The notes under the pieces were generated by a model, which saw only the letters and a list, made by a program, of their open reading frames with translations, searched no databases and was not told the DNA's origin. The translations under genes and the position numbers were made by a program. Shown one piece after another: positions 23,163 through 35,137 of a stretch of 61,585 nt of DNA. The DNA is from Gnomoniopsis sp. IMI 355080 (lineage: Eukaryota; Ascomycota; Sordariomycetes; Diaporthales; Gnomoniaceae). Numbering within the stretch: the stretch's first letter is position 1; each line of letters starts with the position of its first letter. Where the stretch lies: NCBI GenBank assembly GCA_027946555.1, contig JAPEVC010000212.1:1-61585 (forward strand). Direction: 5' to 3'.

Positions 23163-24887
23163 ATGAACGTCGAATGGCTACGACGCTACGCCACAGGATA
23201 CCATCAATGGAAAGAAGGATCCGACCAGGATGCTGTCGTATATTATCGACCGCTGGGGATAGTCGAGAGTGCCTTCGACGCTGATGGCACTCAACATGAG
23301 GGCAGGGCGGATGTTAACATGGCTGTTGAATGTGAGATCAAGACGATTAAATCTGAGGCGTCCTTGAGACGGCATATATTATTGGCATGGACATGTCTTC
23401 GACTTCGGCACGGGCTTTTGTGCGCCACTGCCACGGACTCGGAGCAATTCATGAATGCGGACGCTGGCCAGAAAAGCTCGCGGTTCCTCGTCGTGCGTAG
23501 GCCTGCCGACCAAGTCGAGGCTCTTGGGTCGTCCGAGAGCTTGGTGGCCTGGATGGGCGACACGTACCCCCATGTGAATGCGGACGAATTGTATTTTCAC
23601 GCTCAAAATACGGCACGAACATTTGATCCGTCACATACTCTTGTCAGGCTCTTCGTCCTTCCATTGGAGAAAACGACTTCCGGATCTTCCTCCCTGCGCT
23701 TTCTCTTTACCATCGCTCACCAAATCACGGATGGCCTCACGTGTGGTACCTGGGCTGTCGACTTTATCAGGCTTCTCAACGAGGACTCGAAAGAGCTCGA
23801 GCGCTCGATCACACCATTGACAAAGACCTTGGGTGAGCGCCTGCCACTACCACAAGAAGATCTGTATCAACCGATATTGGGCTCGCGGGCTCGACAGCGC
23901 TGGTTTTGGGCCATCACACTCGTCCTTCGGCACATTCAAAAGGCGATGCCTGCTGCATTCTCGAATCCTTTGCGCTTCGCCTCGGGATCTAAACTTCCAG
24001 CTGTACTCGAAAACAGACAATTTGAACAATTTCTGGACTACAGCGTACCACCGAAATTGAATGCTGGAATAGCCAGGGCTACTGTGGGGCCAGACGGCAC
24101 ACGAAGACTGCACCGGCTCTGTCGACAAGCCGGCTGTAGCATTGGAGCTGGCTGCTTTGTCTTTGTTAGCATTGTCATGATGGAACTTCACGAAGAGCGA
24201 TTTCCTGATATTCCACCAACTCAGAGACGCCCTTTCATCGGGTCCTTTCCCATCGACCCTCGCCAATTTTTCAATCACAAAGATGAGCCCGATAATATGA
24301 TGTTGGCATTTTCAGACGGGGTTGTGCTGCCTTTCCTACCATCGGACTTGGATTTGGACGGCCGAATCAGACTCTTGATCCATTCCGCCCAACGGCAGTT
24401 GTCCAGATATCAGAAACGGGCACGAAAAGGCACGATCCAGGGAGCCGTTGAGTATATGGGTGCCCGAGGCGCAGGTCGACTCGTGCCCATGAACTACCTG
24501 GATATCATTGAACGCGCAAACAACAGGGTTCCAGAAAGCATGCGGATGAATTTGGAATACCAGAAACATCTGCCCAAGCAGACAAACCCAACCCTGGCGA
24601 CATGTGGTGTGAGCTCTGTAGGCAGGGCTAATCCACGTCTGCAGCCAGGTCAATATGACTTGACTCAGGCTTCAAAAACAAATGAGTTGGTAGCTGATCC
24701 ACGAGGACTGCAGATGAACGTGAGACCGCGTGACGGAGAATTCCTGGTAGGCATCTCGGGAAATGATCGCTCGATTCAAGCCAACGCCAGTTACGATGCT
24801 TGTGCGATCGACCGTAAATGGGCGCAGAAGTTCGAGGAGAAAATTGAAAGCTTACTAGAGAGGACTTCGATGACTTCAAGGTTGTGA
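23163..24887 (+). CDS. HxxxD-type acyltransferase (condensation/BAHD-like fold), fungal
   Basis: Single exon, 574 aa. The H-x-x-x-D-G motif reads HQITDG (His186, Asp190), the catalytic signature of CoA-dependent acyltransferases and NRPS condensation domains; the length fits two chloramphenicol-acetyltransferase-like halves. The second half has a PFIGSFPIDPR segment and a C-terminal QANASYDACAIDR segment resembling the strand that precedes the last helix in fungal O-acetyltransferases of the Tri3/condensation type. The plant BAHD DFGWG motif is not visible, so I prefer the fungal condensation-like group. There is no signal peptide. No PKS, NRPS, terpene synthase, P450 or transporter lies within the window, so this is an orphan acyltransferase; its substrate cannot be named. 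Confidence 0.75.
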   Translation: MNVEWLRRYATGYHQWKEGSDQDAVVYYRPLGIVESAFDADGTQHEGRADVNMAVECEIKTIKSEASLRRHILLAWTCLRLRHGLLCATATDSEQFMNADAGQKSSRFLVVRRPADQVEALGSSESLVAWMGDTYPHVNADELYFHAQNTARTFDPSHTLVRLFVLPLEKTTSGSSSLRFLFTIAHQITDGLTCGTWAVDFIRLLNEDSKELERSITPLTKTLGERLPLPQEDLYQPILGSRARQRWFWAITLVLRHIQKAMPAAFSNPLRFASGSKLPAVLENRQFEQFLDYSVPPKLNAGIARATVGPDGTRRLHRLCRQAGCSIGAGCFVFVSIVMMELHEERFPDIPPTQRRPFIGSFPIDPRQFFNHKDEPDNMMLAFSDGVVLPFLPSDLDLDGRIRLLIHSAQRQLSRYQKRARKGTIQGAVEYMGARGAGRLVPMNYLDIIERANNRVPESMRMNLEYQKHLPKQTNPTLATCGVSSVGRANPRLQPGQYDLTQASKTNELVADPRGLQMNVRPRDGEFLVGISGNDRSIQANASYDACAIDRKWAQKFEEKIESLLERTSMTSRL

Positions 24888-26434
24888 TGAATAAGATAGG
24901 TGTGAGAAGTCATCTACAATTCAACTATTCACTTCGCGCTTCCGAGGTGACCCGGCCAGGGCGAGTGTCTTAATGCGCCTTGCTGGATGACCACGCAGGC
25001 GCTGACTCAAAGCATTTTTTTGACATCCACATACAGACCGGACGATCGTTCCGACTCACAAGCACGGTGGGGGAACACCTGAATCGATCCTCCACGGTCT
25101 TCACTTCGGCCCAGAGCCGAAGAAACTCACGGAGTTCTCGTCGTCCCGACGACGAATAAACAGTCGTGGAATTCGTTAGGCGCGCCTACCTGGGTGATCA
25201 CTGATCAGCTTCTCTCACCGGCTTACCGGCGACGCCGCTGCAGACGTCAAAATTTGACGTTTAGGCTCTGCTTGCGTCTGCTGAAATTCTGGCTAGCCAG
25301 CACGCCTCGCATTAGGGGCAAACAGTAGCTCGCCGGCTCCGGATGGGAAAGCCAAATTTGCGGGTGAACAGCGCCAAGCAGATGTACGTACATGGTGTTG
25401 CAGTCTGAGACGGCATCCGGTGGGGACCTGAAGACTGCCATGTGGCGCGGGTCGACAGCGAGCGACTCCATAAACGATAGGCTGGTGGAGCTCGATCGGC
25501 TCCTCAGCCGCAGGGTCCAGAATTAAACTCGACACGCCACGTCGTCCAGTCGCTAGAGAAATCCTAGAGTCACATACAGCTTGTTGCGGATCACGCAAAG
25601 TTGGCTTGAATCAATTTTGTAAAATTGATAGTGGGCGTTTTCACCTCAGATTCTTCGTCTCTACCCTGCCTATTTATAAACCAGCAACTCACATTGATGT
25701 ATAGGCTGGCTAGACTTGCAGTGGATATCTATCAGCAGGCGAGCAAGTCTGAGGCAAAAGCACCCATGCATCTCAGATGCGACCCCTGAAACAGCAGACG
25801 TGGATACTTCCGCATCAGGGTCCCCCACTGTCCTGTACGAACGCCTGTGGCTCTCCCCACAAACCTAGCCACGCGGAAGCACTTCCAGCTTCTAGAATCT
25901 CCAGGAAGACCTTCGAGTGGACTCTGAGAATTAGGCGGAAAATTCTTTGATATGTGTATGCAAGGGAGATCCCGGAGGCCCGGAGAGCTGTTGCATGCAT
26001 AGTAGCTGTCGATGAGAAATATCGAGTGGTCTGTGAACTGCCATGTATCTTTCCTACACTGTCTACCAACGGAAACTCTGGCTTCAGCTAAAGTCGGAAT
26101 CAGGGGCAATTAAATTAGAATCGACCATGTGGGAATAGATTCAGCTTGGAGGGTGGAGTAACTTTGTACGAAGACCGTTCCATCGTGGTAGGGAATCTGT
26201 TATAAATACAGCAAGAGCTCCAGGGCCTATTCGTCGTGAAGAGAGCAGCGAAAAACAGCAGACAACAACTTTTCTTCGTACAATCATTCAACCTCGTCTC
26301 ATTTGCTTCTCGTATTGCGACTCGTGCTTTAGACAGCGCCCCTGACTTGAATCCACTTCGACAGTCCTCACTTCCTAATTCGAACAGAAGCGGTGAGTAT
26401 CTGAGCTCCACCGAAAGAAGCTTTGACCAGCACT
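24888..26434. other. Intergenic region and promoter of NLR-like gene 2
   Basis: No coding sequence could be supported. It contains the 3' end of the acyltransferase and the promoter of the second NLR-like gene; a TATAAATA-like element lies at about 26201-26208, roughly 230 bp before that ATG. Confidence 0.55.
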
Positions 26435-29400
26435 ATGGCGCGCAAGGATACGAAAGAAGCGTCTCATCACCACTTTTTCTCTCTCCGCGGCAAGAAAAAG
26501 GAAAGTAAAGTGAAGAAGGGGCTCGGCGAAGCCCTGGGAGCCATCGGCCTGCGCCCCGAAGACGACGGTAAGTGCGCGTGCGGACCAGGACCCTTGGGAA
26601 ACACACGTCTCCAGTCCCCATATATGCCTGCGCCAGCTCAGAAACTTTATGTACTGACAACTCTTGTGTCTTTCTGTTGTCAACAGCTAGCAGTGTCTCG
26701 AGCAATTCATCAGCCCACGGCACCTCTTCTCTCAAGCACCTCGCCTCCCGCGAATCTCTTAAGTCTATTGATATGAGTTTTATTAATCACTTTAGACGGA
26801 CTAAGCACGACAAGTCCGGTTCTTCTCGCTCTGCTTCCGTCGAACCTCAACCTAATAGTATTCCTCGCATCGTCACCACTACCGACGCCCCCTCCATTGT
26901 CTCCAGGGATATCCTCAAGAAGCCGCAGATGTCTCGCTCCACGACCCAGAACCGCGACGTCTCCGCCTCGTCGGCAGCATCTGGTTCCACCATCGCCGCG
27001 GACGACAGCCACCAGAACCGGACTAACGTGCTCGACAGAGCCAAGTCTGCCGTCATGAGCCGCGCCGTTTCTCCTAGCCCACCCACTTCTCGGGACAGCA
27101 TGAACCGGAGGTCGATTGCTCCCCGCGGCAACCACATTGTGACTGATGCGGTGTTCACTTTCAGGCCCAAGCTCGAGGCCGAGCTCAAGGGTTCAAAAGA
27201 GGCAAACTTGGCAGAGGGTGTGTCGAGCGAGTTCCTGCTCATCTTCATCTCGAACGAGCGGCTCAAGCGCATGCCCGCCAGAGGCAGTCGCTGGGACAAA
27301 ATCCTGAAATGGGCCGAGGACTTCGCCAAGAAGCTTGCCCTGTTCGAGGTCACAGACGAGACCTTTATCCCCTCCTCTAAGGAGGCCGTGGAGCTCATCT
27401 GCGCCTCTATCCAGCTTCTTCTCCTGGTGGGTCACCGTCTTCCTTCCCCCGCATGATATCGAATCATGTCCCACAGATAACCTGCAGACTGCCAGCAGAT
27501 ATGCATGAACAGCTCAGCTTTGCTAACGCGTCTTGTCTTACGACAGCTTGGCCCCCAGAATGGCGAGGCTCTGGAACGTGCCTTCGGGATCTTCCACGAG
27601 TACAGCCTTACATTCGACTTTTATAAGAAAAATATCGCCCTGCTGTACTCAATCTCGGAGGCTCGGAGGTATCTTAGCTTGTCGCTGGCCGACATGCTTG
27701 GTACGTCCTGATGATGGATCCCCAGACAGAATGACTTGATGTGCTGACTAGTGATGTCGTGCAGGACTGTCCATCGACATGACCCTCGTCTTTCGGAAGG
27801 CTTCCCGCGGCATGTCCACTGCGAGTGTCACCGTCGACTTCAATGTGACCTTTGGTGGTCGCATGGAGTCGATCATCAGCCACAAGGACCGTATTTCCGA
27901 GCTGATGTGGACGTGGCAGCTCGAGAACTCGGCGGAAATCTCCGGTAAGTTGACAACCGACGTTGGGTTTGACAGCCTTGCTTAATCAGCAGGCTTATCT
28001 GCCTCCATGCATCCCCCCTGCTCCGCCAATTGTTTCACCCTTCTTCCCGGGTCCATCCTTCAACAACATATGTACATGTGTACATAGTTTGCCTGAGTAC
28101 AACCTTAGCTGACGCCGCCCATTTGTCTCCACAGATATCCACGTCTCCATCGAGAGCATCCGACAATGGCTCCTCCCCCAGGATCACATGTTGCAGGGCC
28201 TTGTGGCCGGCCGCCGTGCCACTCGCAATACGCGTTCCGAATTCACCTGTGAATGGCTCGACCGGCCCCTTCTCGACTTTGCTCGTCAGAAGAAGGACAA
28301 GGTCCTCACAATCAGCGCCGAGGCTGGCGCCGGCAAGAGCTACGCTTTTACCTGGCTGCTCGAGAGGCTTCAGAAGCGCGTTGGTCACTACGAGTTTCAG
28401 GTCATCCAGGCTTCTGTGGATAGCCAAGTTCCAGCCGAAGCTACTCAGATTGCCCTCGTGAAAACTTTGTTGCTGCAGCTTCTTGAGCAGAATGTTGGCA
28501 ACGTCCAGCTCTTCCGCTGCCTTGCTAATGTGACTGAGCTGGGTACCAATACCAGCAGCACCGAAGACGCTGAGGATGCTCTCTGGCACGTTCTTGAGGT
28601 TGCACTGGAGGGTCTGGAGAACGTCATTATCGTGATTGACGGCTTGGACAGTCTCGAAGGCGATGATGCTGCCAAGCTTGATGCCTACGAGCATTTGTAC
28701 GACATCGCTCAGAAGAACAGGCACAACGTGAGAGTCATCGTGCTCACTCGGCCTCTTTCTAAGCCATGGCCGAAGCCCACTCGGCAAATTGCCATGACCC
28801 CTCAGCGGACCATGGTTGATTGCAAGCACATGGCTCGTGCCTGGCTGGTCAGCCGTGGCCTGGGTACCAAGCAGGAGATCGAGGACGTCTCCGAGCAGAT
28901 TGCTCAACGCAGCAAGGGTTCGCTCACATGGACTGACATGTCCCTTCAGCTGCTGTCCAAGGCCAAGACAGTGACGGAGGTGACCACAACGGTCAACGAG
29001 CTCCCAAGCACGACCGGTGAGCTTCTCACACGCCACCTCAGCAGCATTTCCCTCAAGGGTGATGCTCGTCTGATCATCAGCTGGCTCTTGGCTTCGAAGC
29101 GGCCGCTGTCGACTGTAGAGATCCAGACGTTGCTGGAGCTAGACACCGCCAAGGGTGTGCACCAGCCTCGTTCGACGGATATTGTTGAGGATATCAAAAA
29201 GGCCTGCGGGTCTCTTGTCATCATCCAGGACAAGACTGTCCGCTTCCGCAACGAGACTATCCGTCTGCATCTGCTGGAGCTCAGCAAGCGCGAGACCAAG
29301 GACGCCGAGAATGCTCTCCTTGCACCCTCAGAGGCCAACAAGGACCTCACCGCTCGTTTGCTCTTTTACGTCAAGACTTGCGTGACCCGCAACGTGGACA

Positions 29401-32400
29401 GCAGCCTTGATACCATCACCAGCCGCGAGGCTGACAGCAGCTTCAAGACGCACGCACTCCTCGAGTACGCTACTCGCAACTGGCTGGGCCACTTCAAAGC
29501 TTCCAGCTTCTTTGCTGGTGGCCAGGTCCAGGCGCCGCTTGTCGCCGGCGAGCTCAAGAGTGTCTTCCCTGACTCGACCCTGCTCGCGCGTCTTGAGCAG
29601 AAGTGCTGGGACAAGCAGACTCTGGCCAGCAACGCCAACTCGTCGCATCTCTTGGCTCTCACTGTTCGTCAGCAGGCCCTGGGTGAAAACTCCCGGGCAG
29701 TGCTCCAAGGCTCCATCAATGTAGCCAAGTCCTACGAGAAGATTTCTGCACCTTCCGAGGCCAGCAAGTATTTCTACAAGGCTGCAAAGGTCGCTCAGGG
29801 TGTTTTGGGACGTACCAACGACCTCGCGCTCTCATGCGCGACAGCTTCTCTTGACATTTCTGCTTCGATCAAGGATAAGGTCACCGGTCGAAACGAAGCC
29901 GTCACTCAGCGCGAGGAGTTGCTCAAGTATGTCGTCGACACTGAGAAGCAACGCTCTGGTGGTAACAGCGCTGCCGTTTCTAAGTATACCAACGAGCTTG
30001 CCGAGTTGTACACTTCAATCAATGAGGCCGATAAAGCCGAGAATGTATACCGCGAGGTCTACAAGACATCTATTGCTCAGAACGGCCAATTTTCCGCCGA
30101 GGCAACAAAGGCTGCCGAGAAGCTTCAGACTGTGTTGTACAAGGGTGCCAAACATGAGGAGGTTGTTCAGTATCGTAAGTACCTACCTTGTCCCTTTTTA
30201 CATGTAGTCTGCGAGGCTTCCGTTCAAACATTTCTAACTTTGTACTCTAGAGCAACCCATTTTTGAGGCAGCCCAGCGCAGCCTGGATATCTTTGATATC
30301 CGTCGAGTCGAAGCTACCCTCCGCATGGCGGACACCTACGAAAAGAAGAAGGACTTCACTCACGCCGAAGAGCTCTACATCACACTGTGGCGTGGTTTGG
30401 TTGAGTACTGCCGCAGCTCTGTCAACACAACTACATCGGCCACAACCATCTCTGAGGCTCACGAGCGCAAGATCCAAATCTCGCTCGCCTATGCGAAGTT
30501 CCTCCGTCGCCAAGGTCGCGAGGCCGAGGCACAGAACATTCTGCATGGCGTGTGGCTCGACTACCAACAGACGACCGAGTTCAAGTCCGAGGGTGTAGTC
30601 AAGCAATTGAACGAGGTCGGCGAGGAGCTGAAGTCCATGGGAATCTTGGACACTGCTATCGCTGTCTTCAAGAGCGTCTGGGGATACTTCAAGGGCTCTG
30701 GTAAACAGAGCTCCGCCGCCGCTGTCGGCACCGCTGTGGCTCTCATGGGCGCTGTCCAGGAGAAGACCGAGAAGAAGGAAGCCGAGGCTGCCAAGACCCA
30801 GGCCGCTGCCACTGCCCGGGGTGGTGCTGCTGTCATTGATACTTCTCACGACAATGATCTTGACGTTGAAGAAGAGGATGTCGACGACGAAGAGGCGGAC
30901 GCTATTCTTGATGAGGTGATCCAGGCCGCTATTGCCGCGCCCGCTCCCACCGCCCCATCGAAGGGTGCCACCAAGCCCAAGGAGGTTGCAGTCGTCACTA
31001 TCGAGAGCCAAATCCAGACATGCGAGACCTTGTCTAGCTTCTATGCTAGCAAGCAGAAGTGGACCGAGTGCATCGACGTCTGCTCTCAACTGCTGAAACA
31101 GCTGTGGCCTGAGCTGGGTAGCTCTGTCACGTATGGCTTCCCGAAGGCTTATCGTGCGGAGACTATCAGGTTCACTCGCCGTTTGGCAACTGCTTATACA
31201 AACACAAACCGAACCGAGGAGGCTGAGAAGATATATGTGGCCATCTTCCAGGCATCTCTGCGCTCCGGCCTGAAGATTCAGGATGAGTTCGTGACCGAGT
31301 CGTCCACCCAACTGATCGAGTTCCACAAGCAGAGCCAGCAATGGGGTAAGGTCCTTGCTGTATATCAACAACTCCTGGAGGGATACAAGACCTCTCTTGG
31401 CTCGCGTAACCCTCTGACAATCAAGACTCTCTATATCATGGGCGACATCTGCGTGCAGCACCGCCTGAAGGGCGCTGATGTATACTACCTTGAGCTTGTC
31501 AAGACGGACAAAGATAAGGCTGGTGGTGCCATCTCCAAGGAGACACTACCGGCAGCTATTGCCCTCACAAAGATCTATTACGAGCAGAAGCGCTGGACGG
31601 AGATCCGTCCAGTCTACGCTTCTCTTTGGGCCACTTTCACTACTCGCGGCAAGGAGACAAACATGTCCGAGGAGCTAGTGCAGACGATCTACAAACGTTA
31701 CGTCTTTGTCCTCGACAATCATCTCAAGGTTCCCATTGAGGAGATCCGCAAGATTGCGTAAGTCCCAGATTTGCTGTTTCGATCTTCAATACAGACTTCC
31801 GTCATACTAACGCTTGATTATGTAGTGTTCAATACCGCGAGACGTGCACCAAGGTGTACGGTGCGCAGGCTGATATCACCATGTCTGCTTCGATGGCTCT
31901 TGTGGCCATCTCTCGGAAGTCTACCAACGTGCAGCATCAACAGGAGGCTGTTAAGATTTGCGAGGAACTTGTTGCTGAGTCAGAGAAGCAGAAGGCTGCT
32001 GCTGGTGAGGGCAAAGCTGTCGACACCAAGAAGTCCGCCTTCCAGGTGTCTCTGCTGGCCTCCGCCAAGCGCCATCTCGCCTTTTTGTACACTATCCAGA
32101 CAACCCAGGCCACTGGCTCTGCAGCTGGCGGTGCCGCTAAAGATGCTGTGAGGGATGTTGAGTCGACCAAGAAGGCCGAGACCCTGTGGAAGGAGCAACT
32201 GGAGGTCAACAAGGCGCAGCATGGCGTTGCCCACAAGGCCACTCTTGCTAGCTTGGCATCGCTTGTGGGCGTCTGGGCTCGCTCTGACAAGGTCGAGGTC
32301 CGTAAGCAGGCGCAGGAGAAGCTCGACACGTCCGTTGTCGAGGTCCTTTCCGAGTCTTGCATCGCCGGTACTGCCAATGTCGACTCGACCAAGCTGCATG

Positions 32401-34133
32401 AGTGTGGTGTCTCTCTTGCAAAGACCTACCTGTCTTGCGGGTTCTCTGTTCAAGCATGGGCTCTCCTGAAGCAGCTCCGCTTCCACGTCGTGGCTCGCGG
32501 TAAGATTGCTGGCTCGGATGCTATCGAGAAGACCTCAACCCTGAAGTTGACAGACAACGTTGATCGTCGCTCCATGGTGTTCATCGCATCCTTCGAGGAG
32601 ACTCTCCGTGCTTCTGAGGCCGAGAGTGCCAAGATGAGTGCGGGCAAGGTGGTCAAGGTCACTTTCTCTGACATTATGACCGATCTCCTCACCGAGGGTA
32701 TTCTGTACGACCGCTACAGCCTTACCATCGCCAGCAAGAGCCTATCTGTTGAGCAAAAGTTGTTCGACGGTGCTCGCCTTTATGTCTTCCTGAAGATCAA
32801 CAAGGAGCAGCACCAGGAGCAGATTCTTGCTGTTGAGGAGTCACTTTACAAGCTCTTTGTTGAGAAGTTTGGTGGCGCCATCAAGACCGAGGCACTTGTC
32901 ACCCGCGCTTTCCTGATCGCCATCATTGAGGAACTTGGCCAGCAGAGTCTGCACGAGGACAACCTGGTCTTCATTACCTGCACTGCTATCACCGCCAGAG
33001 TCCATTCCCTTCTGCTCGTGGGCAGCTACGCCCAGGCTGTTGACATTTCCACCGCCTGGTACCAATTCATGGTCTCCCAGAACGGCTTCAAGAACGCGCA
33101 GACCATTGCATTTGCGTTCAAGCTGTCGCTCTACTTGGCTGGTCTCGGCGTAAAGTCCGTCAATGCGGACGCCAACATGCAGAGCCGCATGCTGGAGCTC
33201 TCCAAGACCATTCTTCGCGAGACCCTTACTGCTTGCAAGACGATGAACATCGATCTTGTCCAGCTTCAAGCTTCCGAGCTCAACAGCTTGGTTCGCCTCA
33301 TGGGCCAGCAGAAGAATTACGAGGATCTCGAGTGGCTGCTTACCCAGCTCTGGAATTCTCGTATCATCCAGTCCAACTGGTCCGCGACGACTGTTATCGC
33401 CCTTGGCCGCCGACTTGTCGAGGTTCTGTTCATTCGCAGCAAGCGCGACGCTGCCATCTCTCTGGCTGAGTCCATTGCATACAACTTGCGCCGCACCTGG
33501 GGCCTGCTGGATGCCGCGACTGTCGACATGAACAACCTGCTCTCCGCCCTCTGTGTCGCTGACAAGCGCTATGCTGAGGCCCTTGATGTGCACGAGGAAA
33601 TCCTCCGCGCTCTTCTCGACCTCAACATGTCTGGCCATGACGACAACGGCGCTGAGGATGGCGCATCCGAGCTCATGGACTTTGACGAGGAGAACGCCGC
33701 CGCCCTGGCCCTTCAGCAACTTGAGCTCGTCCGTCGCGTGTACGCTCGCAACGCCGGTTGGCCCGAGTCCGAGGACATCGACATGGCCCAGCTCACCACC
33801 GACGTGGTCACCGAGTTTGCGCCAATGGCTCCTGACGCGTACGCACCCTTTGGCGATGGAGACTCCGCCAAGTGGAGCAAGACTGCACCTGCCGCCAATG
33901 ATGTAATGGGAACATTCGTCGCGCCGCAGGTCTGGGAATTCTCCTTGTCTGAGGAAAGCAAGCCCGGCCAGCCTGCGCTCAGCAAGCGTCCCAGCCACAT
34001 GTTGCGCAGTCTGCAGCTTAGTCGGCAACGAAGCTATGGCGATCTGTCCGAGGCGCGCAAGAGGCTTGGGGATGGGACTGAGTCCAAAAGCATCGCGGGC
34101 GATAATGCCCGCCTGGCCGCGCCTGTTCATTAA
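26435..34133 (+). CDS. Giant NLR/STAND-like protein 2 (DUF7708-like, NACHT-type NTPase, TPR-like repeats)
   Basis: Exons: 26435-26567, 26687-27426, 27547-27700, 27765-27944, 28135-30174, 30251-31757, 31826-34133; 2353 aa, all phases consistent. The start MARKDTKEAS is followed by a basic, Lys-rich 44-residue segment and a Ser-rich linker. The DUF7708-like region spans about residues 205-400 (RLKRMPARGSRWDKIL, then LGPQNGEALERAFGIF). The NTPase carries SAEAGAGKS (Lys470, Ser471), with Ala464 where Walker A normally has its first glycine, and a strong Walker B IIVIDGLDSL (Asp571, Asp574), then RVIVLTRP. The rest is TPR-like with an acidic insert (DVEEEDVDDEEAD, about 30865-30900) where the paralog is Ser/Thr-rich. 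The C-terminal signature WLLTQLWNSR...ALGRRLVEV...AYNLRR matches paralog 1. The two genes share one intron site in the DUF7708 region; others differ. Codon use is GC-rich at third positions, unlike the more neutral paralog 1. Confidence 0.9.
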
Positions 34134-35137
34134 GGGTGTGAATAAGGTGTGTGGCTTGCTTCTCAGTCATGAGTGCCGTGGACAGGTACTGTTCATGCCT
34201 CTGACGGGCATAGGAAATGAGGAGATCGATGTGAAGAAACAAGGCGCCAAGGAGGTGCTGGACTTATTCCTGAGCCACGACGGGGAAGATGACGACATTT
34301 TTGTGAGGATGATGGCGTGGGGGACGTTGATACTGACGCTGGTGATCTGGTGCCTCAAAAGCTTTGATGTGGTCGAGGTTGTACGATGAGTGTATTATAT
34401 GTACATAAACTATCAATGGTTCGGTTGGGTGTAATTCAAGACTTTCAAATGTCAAGTTCTCCGCCTACGTTACTGACTGCCTGCCTCGGGGGGTGACTGG
34501 CTCTGGCGCACACCTGGGCATGAATCAGTGATTGTCAAGAGACAAGACCGCGGCTATCAATCGCTTCGTTTCCCCGTCTCGTTCTCCACGACTTGCCCGG
34601 GACAAAAGGATCAGATGAGACAGATCGTATCCGGAATTGACGACGAAAGTTGCAAGAGCGGTAATATGGTTGTGGGCTCACTTTCAAACTGGCAGTGGCC
34701 TGCAGTAGACCAAAAGAGGGCGGACCGAGTAGGACGTCGTGCAGTTGAAGGTAGTCGCTCGACATGTAGGATCTATCCCTAGGTACGGGATTTTCCATAC
34801 TATGCAATGCTCTCCAGGGCTGTCAAATTAGTATAATTGCAATGCTGACTGCGCGGTCAAGTACTGTCTGTGTCCTAGATTACCTGTGGCGCTCGGCATT
34901 GAGTCTGGCCAACATGCTGTAGTCACGCTCGAGACTCGACTATCTCGACCTTTACATTTGCCATCTTTGCTCCAAAGTAGGCTGACTAATATATACAGGG
35001 CACTTCTCACCTGCAATACCACCCCACTCTGTCACAGTGCCAGGTCATCTCTTGTATTTGATCACTCAACTGTTGTGGCCTACTCTCAAGTCATCTTCAA
35101 TGAGTCTCTTTCTTCATAATCTCGACACGCATTAACA
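34134..35137. other. Intergenic region between NLR-like gene 2 and the HET gene
   Basis: Both flanking genes read rightwards, so this holds one 3' UTR and one promoter. A TAATATATA element (34987-34995) sits about 145 bp before the HET start. The short frames show nothing recognisable. Confidence 0.55.

Noticed and set aside
23163..24887. A secondary-metabolite gene cluster around the acyltransferase
   Set aside because: No PKS, NRPS, terpene cyclase, P450, transporter or cluster regulator within 20 kb on either side.
28035..29036. A 333-codon minus frame inside NLR-like gene 2
   Set aside because: Antisense shadow of the NTPase exon; its apparent order comes from GC-rich third positions.
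30247..31461. A 404-codon minus frame, and a further 429-codon frame at 32841-34130
   Set aside because: Antisense of strongly codon-biased exons; no conserved motif.
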